The translations under genes and the position numbers were made by a program. Positions 23,538-34,223 of a DNA stretch of 64,000 nucleotides are shown in pieces. Within the stretch, counting starts at the first letter, position 1. Each line of letters starts with the position of its first letter. Source of the stretch: Rhipidocladum racemiflorum (lineage: Eukaryota; Streptophyta; Magnoliopsida; Poales; Poaceae); NCBI GenBank assembly GCA_036346355.1, contig CM070588.1, positions 18,213,914 through 18,277,913 on the forward strand. Direction: 5' to 3'. The notes beneath the pieces are model-generated. The model was not told the origin of the DNA, ran no database searches, and saw nothing but the letters and a program-made list of their open reading frames with translations.

Positions 23538-23869
23538 CACTACTAGAAATCCGGGCATTAAGGTCATTGCGACTACTATCTAATGCAACGCATGAGAGCG
23601 TGGCAATAGAGACTACTATTGCCACGCAATTGAGACTATTGCCACATCAAACCGTCATTGCAACTACGGACTAATGCAACACATATTCCTGTTGCAATTA
23701 GCATTACAATTGCAACAAAAAGCAAATCGTGGCCCAAACTTTGGACCACGCAACTAATAGCCACGCCTGCCAACGATTGTGCGATTGTGGCTACTGGTAC
23801 ATATTGCAACGAAATGGGCCCTATTGCAACGATTTCTCACCGTTGCAGAAGCCCAGAATTCTAGTAGTG
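23538..23869. mobile_element. Non-autonomous CACTA-type MITE
   Basis: 332 bp with inverted ends CACTACTAGAA at left and its complement TTCTAGTAGTG at right, and a 3-bp duplication TGA (23535-23537 and 23870-23872), the size expected for CACTA transposons. The interior repeats ATTGCAAC/GTTGCAAT words. Element B has the uninterrupted site (GGGTAGTTGATTGGAG near 13408), so this insertion came after the two copies diverged. Confidence 0.93.
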
Positions 23870-23984
23870 TGACTGGAGTCAAATAGAAGAGTTTGGTGGT
23901 GGATTCCTTCGTATGTTCTTTGCCGTTCTGACGGTCGATTTTCGTTGCTTTTCTTGGCTTTATTTGATTTGAATCAAATGAAAA

Positions 23985-24251
23985 ATGTTGGGTTTTCGCG
24001 GATCGTTCCGTATGCGGTGTGTGGTTTTGTCTTCCTTGGTTGAAGACGAAGAAGAGGAGTCTAGTGTTGCGCTTCTTTTGGGCGCCTTTCCAGTTTTAAT
24101 GATTAGTTTGTTGATGGCTTTATGGGGAAGAAGCGTTCAAATTTATCCCTGTGTTTGTCTTTCTCCGAGGTTAACGGAGTTATTGCGGAGTTATGCGGCA
24201 CTGGCCGTCGGGCTGAAGTTACGTGTCTTTGTAGAAGTAAGTGGTGTTTGA
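23985..24251 (+). other. Small ORF 1 of the LARD interior (element A copy, 88 codons)
   Basis: A frame starting MLGFRGSFRMRCVVLSSL with an acidic patch EDEEEES followed by a hydrophobic stretch. Related frames occur in B (13534, shorter) and E (59109 to 58924, minus). No family is recognised. It could be a peptide or a frame kept by chance in similar DNA. Confidence 0.3.
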
Positions 24252-25691
24252 TTCGTTATTTTGTGGTTTAAGAAAATCATCTTTGAAGAACCCTTCCTAT
24301 TTTGTGAAAGTTTGGAGTTAGGGTTTATTTGCAAAGGTATATTTGATCGATTGGTTCCCTCCAAGAGGGAGTCTTTGAGATTTAAAAAGTGTTTTGGAGG
24401 AATTCCTTTGCATGACCAAGTTTGGGTTTGTCTCATCGCAATTTTGAGAGTCAAATTTTCCTTATGAATTTGGGATGAGTTTTAAAACTAAAATCTTTGT
24501 AAACAAAGTAGTCTTTTGACTGAAATCGTTTGTCCCTAGTAAGAATTGATGTTTAGCATGTTATGTAGTAGGTAACAATGTGGTTTATGGATTGATGTGT
24601 TGCTAAGTTAAATTTTGAGTTGAATCAATTCAATGTGATTAATATCTCTAGCTTGAGAATAAATAGACTACTAGTGTTGCAGTTTACTCTTAGCGAGAAT
24701 GATTAAATGTGTTAATGTACATGCTTAGAATCATGTTGCCTTGCTTTAAAAGTGCTTATGATCCTTGTTAATGTTAAAAGTTTAAACTTTGATGCATAGT
24801 TAAAACATTAAGATGATGTAGACTCATTGTTATTGTAAAAGAAACTTTGTCAAGTTGTTAAAGATGTTCTAATCTAATGGATTAATAGAGAAATTTAATC
24901 GTGTTGACTAGTGACTTTAATTTGGATGTTGATTAGAGTTGCTATTTATGTTGTTGCAAACTACTAGTATCTTTGGAAGTATGCAGTTGTGTCGCTACAA
25001 TGCTAGTATTGATATCAATAGGAGAAGACATAAGACTTATTGTTAATGATGTTGTTAATGGTAGTGTTAATGCTAGTATTCAGTCTATTTTAAATAGTGG
25101 GAGTATGTTGTGTGGTGGTAATTTTGTTATCACCTATGTATAGGGTAGCTAAAAGTAATGTTGTTGGTTGATGATTATGCCCACTTGTTGTTATTGATGA
25201 CTAAGTAGTTGTGGTAACTGTTTAGATTATTCGTTGGAAAACCATGGTTAAAATAGAGGAAAATTTTAACATGTTGCGATGGAGTGAGCTTTGGATAATT
25301 AACATGATGTAGAATTTTATCCTTCATGAATGTATGCCTTGGAATCCTAGGTATGGAACTTTGTCTTGTAGAGATAATATTTACATGTTGAAGTCGTTGT
25401 TTAACTGAATAAGGTTCGGTTGTCGAGACGTGAATATATAGGTGGCATGAAATTTATATGCTGGTCTTGCTGAAAGATTTATTGAAATACTATGTTTCCA
25501 ACTTGGAATAAGATGTATTATGATTCGGTGACCCGTGAGGGTCATGTCAATATAGTTTTGGTTGGGAGCCTTTTTCGATAAGCTCCTTAAACCCTAATTA
25601 AAAGTGTTGGGATTGGTAACTAGAGGAAGAATTTGTTGTGAAGTTTCTGATTTATTTGTGTTGGGGCTTCTCAGGAAGTAGATAGTAATTA

Positions 25692-25964
25692 TTGAAGTCT
25701 TTTAATGGAAAGCGTAGTGGAGTACTAGAGATGGTTCTTTTTATGCTGAGCTTGTGTTTAAAAGCTTTTGGACTGGTTTGGTTGCTTGCCATTTTGGTTG
25801 AAGGGTTTTCGGTCAAGGTGTTCCTTATGCTGTGTTTCAGAGTTTCCCTAAAAATCGTAGAAATTGGTGCAAATATTTGGTTTTGGCTAACTTGTTTAGT
25901 TTGTGCTATGAGTTTCCCTTTCTCTTTGAGAAAGTTTGTGGCGGTTGTGTGTGCAGATGCTTGA
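25692..25964 (+). other. Small ORF 2 of the LARD interior (element A copy, 90 codons)
   Basis: A hydrophobic, Phe/Cys/Leu-rich frame with NGKRSGVLEMVLFMLSLC near its start. A similar frame of 84 codons occurs in E (57374-57120, minus), and broken versions in B (about 15180) and H (about 47160). No known domain. Coding status is not established. Confidence 0.3.
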
Positions 25965-27472
25965 CTTTGGAGTCGATGTTCTTTTCCAAAATGCTGATTT
26001 TGGTTAAAATGCGAGGTTTTGCAAGTTTAGCTTTCAAGTAATGGAGGGTTCTGTTATGACGTGGTCTTTTCCTGCTAACGGTTTGCAGTCATGGTCTATA
26101 TGAATTTCTGCAACCTTCGATGTTAATGGTGTTTCAATTCTTTGATACCTAATAAGTCGTTTGGTGAATGACTAATCGATGCAATCGCTGTTCCATGATG
26201 AATGAATGGTGGAAAGGAAAACATGTCAACGCTTATCGATGTTTAATGATGAAGGAGTCGTTGAGCCAGGTCGGTGAGAAAGTCATATATGGATACATGA
26301 CTAATCCGAGTGCTCTTGAAAAGTTTGCATTCATGTTATGAATCGAGATGTCCATTTCTTTCTAGTATGAAAAGAAAGAATAAAGAATTTACAGTATGTT
26401 GGTTGTGATGAAGGGATTTGTGTTTCCTTTGCATCTTGGTTTAGAAAGTTAAACTGAATGCTCTTTGGTTGTTGTCGAATCTTTTCCAAAGTGATTGTAG
26501 TGCATTGGATTCAAGGTTAAGCATGGGGACCAATTGGGTTCATGGTTTGTGGTTGAGTTTATCCAATCGTTGTGTCCTTGTTTTAGTCCTTGGGTGGAAA
26601 GCTTGAGGCGAGACCCGCTTGGATGAGAAATCCAAGATGGGTTGTTATTGACCTAAGCATTAGGTGTTGTTAGTAGTGGATCGTAAATGGTTTAAAGGTG
26701 AGGAGTAAAGGAAGGTTGAGTTTGACTCAATTCAAACCTTCTTGGAGAATTGTCTTTGTTGATGTGTTCCTCGATAGGGTTGATTAAGTACTAGTGGACC
26801 ACTTGGTGGTTGCTAGTAATTGCTTTTCCTTTTCAAGTGTATTGGATCTTTTGTCACGATCTATGAGCGAGTGGAGTCAACCGTAGCATTTTGTTCGGTT
26901 GTTACTGTTCTTATGGTTTTAAGAACTTTGGTTTTAAAGAAAGCTTTCCCTTTTGATGTTAGCGGTGAGTATTGGTCTTTTGTAAAAGACGAATCTTTTG
27001 CATGGTTTTAAACCCCGTTGTTCAAACAAAGGTTGTCTTGGAGTGTAGTGTCTCTCTTGGCTTGCGTCGTCTTGATTACGGCGAACCATAGTAGAGAGGT
27101 TGATGTGTGAAAAACACTTTTGTGCGTGGGAGTTGAAGAGGGTTCTAGCAGGTTGAAGCCGTGTTCTTCGGAAAGTAGCATTGCTAAAGGGATCAGGCAC
27201 TTTAGTGCCAAGGAATGTATCGAATGAGGAGTGTGAGACCGTGTTCTTTCGTGGTCTTTTTGGCAATTGGGGTGAAGGAGGAACCGTGCGAGGTTGCACT
27301 TTGTTGAGCTAAATCAACATTTCCTCGCGAAGGGTTGGTTTTGAGAACTCGTTTGTCGTTTGTTCCGGTTTGAGTCTTTGTGTGAATGTTTTATGTTGTA
27401 AGGAAGTCTTTTGTCCATCGGGGACTTTGTTGTTGCTTTTGGCGTCCTTCGGATTCGAGGTCGAATCTTGTT

Positions 27473-27486
27473 GAAGGGGGGAAGAA
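27473..27486 (+). other. Polypurine tract of element A
   Basis: GAAGGGGGGAAGAA directly before the 3' LTR at 27487. Upstream lies TCCTTCGGATTCGAGGTCGA, also present before the PPT of B. Confidence 0.9.
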
Positions 27487-29875
27487 TGTGACACTACGGT
27501 TTGGTGTGACGTTATAGAAGGTGAAATTAGAGAATAAAACCTTTCGGCTTGAGGTTTACTCGCGTTTTTGGGCCTTTTGAAGCGTTGTGACACCACGGAG
27601 TGTCGTAACCTTATTTAACGTGCATGATAAGGTTAATAACATTATGAGATGTGGAATTAAGGTTAAAACTATAGGATATGGAGGTTAATAGCTTTTCCGG
27701 GGCGTTTTCGGCCCGTTTCCGGGGTTTTGGGCCTTCCCGGGGGAGTTTGGGCCTTGGTGGGCTTTGGTGGGATGGAGTAGGTCTCCGTAACGGACTAGGA
27801 TTGGGTGTGGGGGCTGGTAAATGGGCTCCCCACCAGCCTTTTGGGCGTGCTCCCCCTGCCCTTGGGCGCCCCCACCTCTCCCTCCAAGCCCTAGCCGCCA
27901 CCCCCACCTTCCCCTCTCCCTTCCTTGCGCCTCCACCTCCCCCATTGCTCCCCATTGCACACCACCTCTCCTCCACCCCCTTGCAGCCCTAGGGTGGCCT
28001 CCCCACCCCTGCATCCTCATGGATCCATCCGAGGAGCGAGCAGCGAGGAGCGAGGAACGAGGAGCGAGGAGCGAGGAGCGAGGAGATCTATTGGAGATTC
28101 GTTCGTTGGGCAAAGGTATGATCATGGGGATCCTTGGGTTTGATCTAGGTACTGTTCTTAGGGTGTTTATGAAGTTTTTAGATCAATTGGTGGTGCTGGG
28201 TTGGAGTTCTTTGGGTTAGATCTAGACGTTGCCACGTTTCTGTTTTCGGGCAGATTGAGCAGTCGGGCTAGGGTTCGAGTTTTCGTCGATTTAGAATCCG
28301 AATCTGTCCGTATGGACTTAAAAGAAGTTGTAGATAATTTAATTATCTTTCCGTGGACATAAAGCACGTTAAAATCCGATCAGCCGTTTGAAAGTTATCG
28401 CCGTTTTACCGAGCGTGTTAAAATCTGTGACGCGATTGGAACAGATCTCGGTAATCTGTAGATTAAACAACTTTAGGGGCCGAATCAGACTTTCCATATA
28501 CCTAGAGAAAGTTGGGAAATTTCCTAAGCTACGCGTGGGTGTACTCGTTTAATTTATTCGGAGTCCCAGAACTCAAGTTATGCCTTTTGCAAGACTGCTG
28601 TCCCGACGGGACAGAACCTCTGTTTTTAGGTTTTGCGAGTAGTGGGCAATGTCGGGTTAGATGGGGGTTTGTGTACTGTTTTGTGGGCATGATTGTGACT
28701 GTGTGATGCCTATGTGCAGGTGGTGTGACACCGGGAGTGCCCTCTACTTCCCGCCAATCCGTCGCCCGCGGTTGAGGCAAGTGTGTTGTAATGTATAGCG
28801 GAATCGTAGGTTGCTTGTGGAGATTAGATGAAAGATTGAATACTTGCTATGATCACTTGCCATGCTTGCTGTTTTCCAATGATATATTGAGTATGATTAT
28901 CATGATATGATGCTATGTGTCTATACTTATCATGATTCGATGCCATGTGTTTATGTGTACTATGACATGATGCCATATGTTTATGTACAAATGAGATATG
29001 ATAATTGGCATAGTTGCATGCATGTCATGAGATAGGGCGAGGGCGGTGAGAAAGTCATAACTAGTCCGGCAAGGTCGGTGAGAAAGTTATGACTAGTCCG
29101 CAACGCCATAGAGTAAGACCTACATCGTGATTCCATCCACGTGGTGAATGGAAGCGAGGAGTAGGCACCCTCCATCTTCGGGATGGAAAGGGGGAAAAGG
29201 GTGCACACCGACGGGTGTGTACTCAACCATACCGGTATGAGTTTCCAAGGAGATATGAGCATAACATTGCATTGCATTGCATTGCAATACATATTTAATG
29301 ATGATGATGTTGTTATGTGCTCAAGTATGAGATGTTATATGTGATGTAAGGTATTATTGTCTTGTAAATGATCTTGTTGTCCATTACAATATGCTTGCTG
29401 AGTTTTCGAACTCACGCTTGTGTTTTATGTTGTTTTTAGGTACTTTGAGATCGGCATGCGGGAAAAAGGGGTCTAGCTACACTTCTACACGTAGCTCCAC
29501 CATCATAGTCCATAATTAATCACTTGGAGACATGATATTAAGAGTTGTGCCTTAAACTTAATGTATGGTTTAATTTAGCATCCTAGTGATTCCTTATTTG
29601 CTTCGTTTTAGTTTATGAAGTGGTTGAGCGTGGTATTATTTGCATAATTTGATGATATATCCATTTATGTTGATGTTTTAGATGTCGTGTGCTATGATAT
29701 ATCTTGCCATGATATTGATATTGTGTTAATTCATGGAAAAACAAAGGAGATGCTGCCGAAATATCGGTTTTTAGCATATGTACCTTTGTTGGAATTTATG
29801 TTTAAATGTGGTATTTAGATGTTGTTTAGCTTATGTTTGGTAGCATTCGGGCATATTAAATGCCGGGGTGTTACA
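27487..29875 (+). repeat. Element A 3' LTR
   Basis: 2389 bp, very similar to the 5' LTR. It carries seven 7-bp units (28033-28081, two of them variant) against four in the 5' LTR, and the palindrome at 28598-28614. It ends GGGGTGTTACA against the CGGCA duplication. Confidence 0.93.
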
Positions 29876-30330
29876 CGGCAATACCGGTATGTGCTTCAAA
29901 GAGATATGTGCATGGCATTGAATTGCATTGCATTGCATCAATGAAGTGGTTTATGAGATGATTATGATGTTCTATGAGATGCATATGAAGATGTTTATGA
30001 TGATGTTATATGAGAGCATGAAGGAAGTTCATGAGTTGATTCTCATGATATGTGAATGGCATTAAGTATGTATGTGAGTTGTTTGTTTTTGTATCATTGC
30101 AATACACTTTGCTGAGTGATGAACTCACGCTTGTGTTTTATGTTGTTTTTAGGTACCATGAAATCGGCATGCGGGAAAGGGGCTTAGTGGCACATGTTCA
30201 CAAAGTTTCACTCATTAATATTTACACAACTTTTGCCATTCGTAGTTATGATTATAAGTTAATGCGTTGAGAACTTGGAGTATGCCTTACTTGTGTGCTT
30301 GTTTACATCTATTACTTCGTTTTAGATCAT
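29876..30330 (+). mobile_element. LTR C (subfamily 2), piece 3 of 3, truncated
   Basis: Resumes LTR C with ATACCGGTATG, ATTGC units near 29920-29938 and the GGCATGCGGGAAAGGGG segment (about 30165-30182). It breaks off near CGTTTTAGATCAT, where intact relatives continue toward the LTR end. The gypsy element begins there. The missing 3' end of LTR C is not found further on. Confidence 0.75.
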
Positions 30331-30357
30331 AGCTCCAAAACTTCAAAAATTTTGGGA

Positions 30358-30555
30358 CATCCGGAGTATCCGGATCAACATCCGGAATGTCCGTACATAA
30401 CCCGGAATGTCCGGATATATTGTCTGGAGTATCCGGATTGACCTGACCGAGCGCCTCAACCTGGAGTATCCGGACCAAATTGTCCGGAGTGTCCGTGTAG
30501 GCTACCGAAGACCCCAACCGGGAGTCTCCGGGTTAAACATCCGGAGTGTCCAGAT
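30358..30555 (+). repeat. Array of CCGGAGTGTCCGG-type palindromes upstream of the TATA box
   Basis: About eight copies of CCGGANTNTCCGG, each an inverted repeat of CCGGA around three bases, ending 17 bp before TATAAAA. Further copies lie at 31189-31267. The matching arrays in the other LTR are at 37959-38158 and about 38788-38888. Confidence 0.85.
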
Positions 30556-30571
30556 CGTGCGGGGGGTTTTG

Positions 30572-30578
30572 TATAAAA
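30572..30578 (+). promoter_or_regulatory. TATA box of the gypsy 5' LTR
   Basis: TATAAAA right after a G-rich run and before a CT-rich stretch (30590-30680), typical of the U3/R border. The equivalent in the 3' LTR is 38174-38180. Confidence 0.7.
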
Positions 30579-32776
30579 GTCTCATTTCATGGTTTCTCTC
30601 CCTTCCCTTCTTCTGCACTTGTCCTCCACCCATCCCGTGCGTCTCCTCCGCCCCAACCTCGTCTCCGGTGAGCCCTCCACTCCGGCGACCTCCCGTGGCT
30701 CCTCCCTGGTGGCTTCTCCATCCCGGTGACCTCGAGCTCCTCCCCAAGCCGGCGTCCTCTTGGCTCAACCCGGCTTCCCCTCCCTCTCCTTCATCCCCAT
30801 TGAAGGTGAGATCTTTTCTTGGACTCCACTCGTGGGTCCTCGAGTTCTAGGGTTTCCTTAGGAGTTGGTTTTGGGGGCTAGGGTTGTAGATTTGGGGTTG
30901 GGGGTAAACTTTGGAAGTGTTAGGGTTTTGGGGTTGATTGGATGTGGGTTGGTTTCGGCAATGTTTGGTGTTAGGGTTGTGGATCGGGGTTAGATGGTGC
31001 CGTTCTAAGCATCGGATTGGGTTTTGGTTGGAGATGTTAAGAATGAGCCCCGTTCGTCGTGGTTGAGCTAGCTCGGAGCTTCTCCGACTCGACCGCGTGT
31101 TAGGAAAGGGGTAGATCGGGTTCTCGTGGTGCCGTAGAGCTCGGTGGCACCTCGATCCCTCGCTCTGATTGGGCGACATACGCCAGATCCGGAGTGTCCG
31201 GGCGGACGGTCCGGAGTGTCCGGATTGCCCGGACTGTCTGGACATTAAACCCGGACTGTCCGGGTTATGTTGGTCGGTCCGATTGCGTCATTTCGTCGGG
31301 GGTTTTTCATACTAGTTGTTTCATTGCATGGCATGCATCTTATTGTTGCATATTATTCGTGTAGAGAACGAAACCACGGAGGGTGATACCGCCGTGGTCG
31401 AGGGAGTTGCCGAGGGGCAAGTCGCTGTCAATCCGCAAGCAGAAGAGCTAGGCAAGCACCTAAGCATCTTGAACCCCGTATGAATATATTTTTGAGAATA
31501 AATTGCTAAATTGTGGGTTACGTATTGCATTAGGAGTTGACTGTGGGATAGGACTAGACCCTATTTGCTGCACTTACACTTGTTGATAATTGTTCAATAT
31601 TTTCCTTGGAGCTAATATGGGTAATATAATGAGTCCGCGCTTAGTTTGCTTAGGTATCGGGTTGGGCAAAGTGGTGGATGGTTCCACTTCTTGTGGTCTT
31701 ACACTTTACAATCTCTGGAATGGTATGTTGTGGTTATGTCGTGGAAAAAGGCATAATTGGAGACCGGGCGGGAGAAATAAGCATTTGGGTGAGACTCAAA
31801 TGTGGTAGTCCCGCTTGAGTCAGCTAAGGACCGATTCGATGTGGTACCATGGCTGAGCACTATTAGGTTGATCACATGCCCGATTATGGTACGGTAAGCC
31901 GCTCTTTCATCGCATGCCGTTCGATGAGCCATGCCCTCATGCGGTTGGACGTGGTTGAGGGCGAGGCCTAGGCCGACTCTCGAGCGCCAAGCTGGGCTTT
32001 GGGCTGCTCGAGGGGGTGCTAGGTTTTCGGGCCGCATGAAGATGCCTCAACGAATGGGTATGGGTATGGATGGGAGGGGGTTGACATGAGGTTCTTTCGT
32101 GGCACATGTCATGTGGTCAATGCTTCCCTACAGGGTTAATTAAGCGATTCGAATTGCCGCGCTCTCGGATATGAGCACGCTTGGTCACTGCTATTACACG
32201 TAGTAACAACTTGAACTGAAGTTCGCCGTTGGGCTGCCTGTCGGTGACCGGGCGGGGCACCGAGTAGAGGCTGACGACGCCTGTACGCCCGGAGGTGTTC
32301 AGGGCATGACACTTCCGGAGGAGTTTTACTTTTGTTGTATAGGGCAGGGTTGGATCTTTTGTTGTACGGATGCGCTTGTGTTTTGAAATGCCATCTCGTT
32401 CTCTTTCATTTTGTCTTGTGGGTGCATTTGTTTGGTCGTCCTTGGGCTTCCGTGTGCCATGTTGTGTGTTTTGTTGCTTCCGCGATTATTGCGCCTCTGG
32501 TGATGAGGTTTGGGGCTCGATGCCCCTTTGTGCGAATTGAATTTTGATATGGCATTAGGGACCGATATGTGGGGATCCTGGGCGAGTTTCGGATCGCATA
32601 CCGGGGGAATACCGGGGTTGTTGTCGAGTCGTTTGGATGTTTGTAGAGTTGTCTCGATTGGGCTTGGGTACTAGCATCGGGTTCACCTCTGGTGAATTGT
32701 TGCTAGGATCCGAATCCGACGGGAGCAACTGTTCATCCAACAACTCGAGGACGATCTGGGCAGCTCCTCTCAGGGC

Positions 32777-32788
32777 TGGTATCAGAGC
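32777..32788 (+). other. Primer binding site (initiator-Met tRNA), gypsy element
   Basis: TGGTATCAGAGC, four bases after the LTR end. The leader to the gag ATG (about 320 bp) follows. Confidence 0.93.
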
Positions 32789-33109
32789 AAGGCGCACAAA
32801 GACGGACCCCAACTTGACGACCAGTTAGGAGATCGTTTAGGATTGTCATAATGCATTAGGTAGAAGGTAGTATTTATCCCCGCCTTGTAGTTGTGAGTGG
32901 TGAGTGTGAGGGTTACGTTGGAATCGTGCATTTCATGTCATGTCATGCATGTGCATGGCCATCTGCATCATGAATTGTGTTTGTTTGGGTATAATAGACT
33001 AATTGGACTTCAGTGCGGAGTGTTACAGTCTGACTTGGGGGTTTTGCCTCGTGGGTTTGTTTAGTTTAGGACATGTTCCCTCCTGTGGGTCTAACTCTTG
33101 TTGTCTAAC

Positions 33110-34220
33110 ATGATTAACGACAGAATGAGGACCCGCGGTGGTTTGGGAGGTGATGATGGCGCTGGGCGATCACAGCCTGGCGGTAGCGATCCGCCTCCTC
33201 CTCCCAACCTTTTGGACGTCTTGCTGCGCTCAGAGCAGAACCAGGAGACCACCAACCGGATTCTCGAGATGTTGGTTCAGAACCAAGCCGCTCAGGGTGG
33301 CCGCGGCGATGGACGAGGCCGACCCAATGGCTATCTGGACTTCCTGCACACTCAGCCGCCGACTTTCTCTCGGGCTAGCGACCCCTTGGAGGCTGATGAC
33401 TAGCTGCGTACTATAGAGCATAAGTTTGCTCTTATCCAGTGCGAGGACCTTCAGAAGGCTCCTTTCACAGCACAACAGCTTCAAGGCCCTGCCGGTGCTT
33501 CGTGGGCCAATTTCTTGGTGATGTAGCCTGCTGGACACCGAGTCACATGGGCGGAGTTCCGTGAGACTTTCCGGGCATACCATATCCCGAAAGGTCTTAT
33601 GGACATCAAGAAGCAGCAGTTCCTTGCTCTCAAGCAGCTGAGCAAGTCCGTGATGGACTATTCGAAGGAGTTCAATTATCTGGCTCAGTATGCTCCGGAG
33701 GAAGTGGATACCGACCAAAAGAAGCAGGGTCGGTTCATGAATGGGATGTCCGCCAAGATGCAGGACAAGCTGTCGTTGTGCGACTTCACTGACTTCAACG
33801 ACTTGGTGAGTCGGGTGATTACAGTCGAGCACAAGATGAGGGGCCATCAAGAGGAAAAGAAGCGGAAGAGGGCGGTGTAGTTTTCAGCGGCGACAGTTCG
33901 CAGCGGGCCCGCATGGTCCCTCCACCACCGAGGGCAACTGCTCCTACACCTCCCCTGCCGACCGGGATGGCCCGACCTCCTATGGTTGCTCCTCGGCCTC
34001 CGCCACCACCGTCGGGGACACGGGCGGCAGCGACCGCTGGACCGGGCCCATGCTACAACTGCAGGCGTGCGGGGCACTTCATCCGTGACTGCCATTTCCA
34101 AGGCGGGGCAACAACTCCAACGCCCCACGGCTTCCAGTTGCAACAGCACCACCTCCACTTCCAGCGCCAGCCCGTGGCCGAGTCAACTACGTCGGTGCCG
34201 AGGAGATTCCAGAGGATAAC
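33110..34220 (+). pseudogene. gag: Ty3/gypsy gag (capsid/nucleocapsid), broken
   Basis: Encodes the particle protein that packages retrotransposon RNA. ATG 33110 was chosen because the start context also exists at 41972 in the second copy. The capsid segment (about 33420-33860) has gag-domain character, with GASWANFL and FRAYHIPKGL motifs. A CCHC zinc knuckle, CYNCRRAGHFIRDC, is encoded at 34051-34092 after a proline-rich linker. Breaks: in-frame stops at 33401, 33524 and 33878, a frameshift between about 33880 and 33913, and another near 34200. Several stops fit C-to-T changes of CAG or G-to-A changes of TGG. It cannot give a full protein. Confidence 0.88.
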
Positions 34221-34223
34221 ACT

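Larger units (their letters stand above)
23047..27486 (+). mobile_element. Element A internal region (non-coding)
   Basis: Runs from just after the 5' LTR to the base before the 3' LTR. It contains the primer site (23049-23060), the MITE (23538-23869), two small ORFs also found in other copies (23985-24251 and 25692-25964), the motif GGTCGGTGAGAAAGTC near 26270, and the PPT at 27473-27486. No gag, PR, RT, RH or IN signature is present in any frame. Confidence 0.88.
20674..29875 (+). mobile_element. Element A: complete non-autonomous LTR retrotransposon (LARD-like)
   Basis: A 9202-bp element with target duplication CGGCA (20669-20673 and 29876-29880), LTRs of 2373 and 2389 bp, an intact tRNA-Met primer site and a polypurine tract. 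The 4.44-kb interior has no recognisable retroelement protein and carries a 332-bp CACTA-type MITE. It is the best-preserved copy in the window and a good reference for the family. It sits inside LTR C. Confidence 0.93.
30325..32772 (+). repeat. 5' LTR of the gypsy chromovirus
   Basis: Matches the downstream LTR from CCAAAACTTCAAAAAT onward and ends CTCTCA four bases before the primer site. Its first bases are unclear: the other copy begins TGTCAAGGCCCC, while here the equivalent bases are GATCATAGCTCC, so the first 12 or so may be lost or mutated. It holds an array of CCGGA-type palindromes, a TATA box and a CT-rich leader. It lacks about 305 bp found in the 3' copy (deletion near 32235). 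Confidence 0.82.

Noticed and set aside
30590..30850. Pro/Ser-rich 147-codon ORF after the gypsy TATA box (and its copy at 38009)
   Set aside because: It lies in the CT-rich LTR leader, repeats in both LTRs, and composition alone explains the residues; no domain.
33230..33850. 206-codon ORF on the minus strand opposite gag
   Set aside because: It is a shadow of the gag coding frame; the + strand has the recognised gag features.
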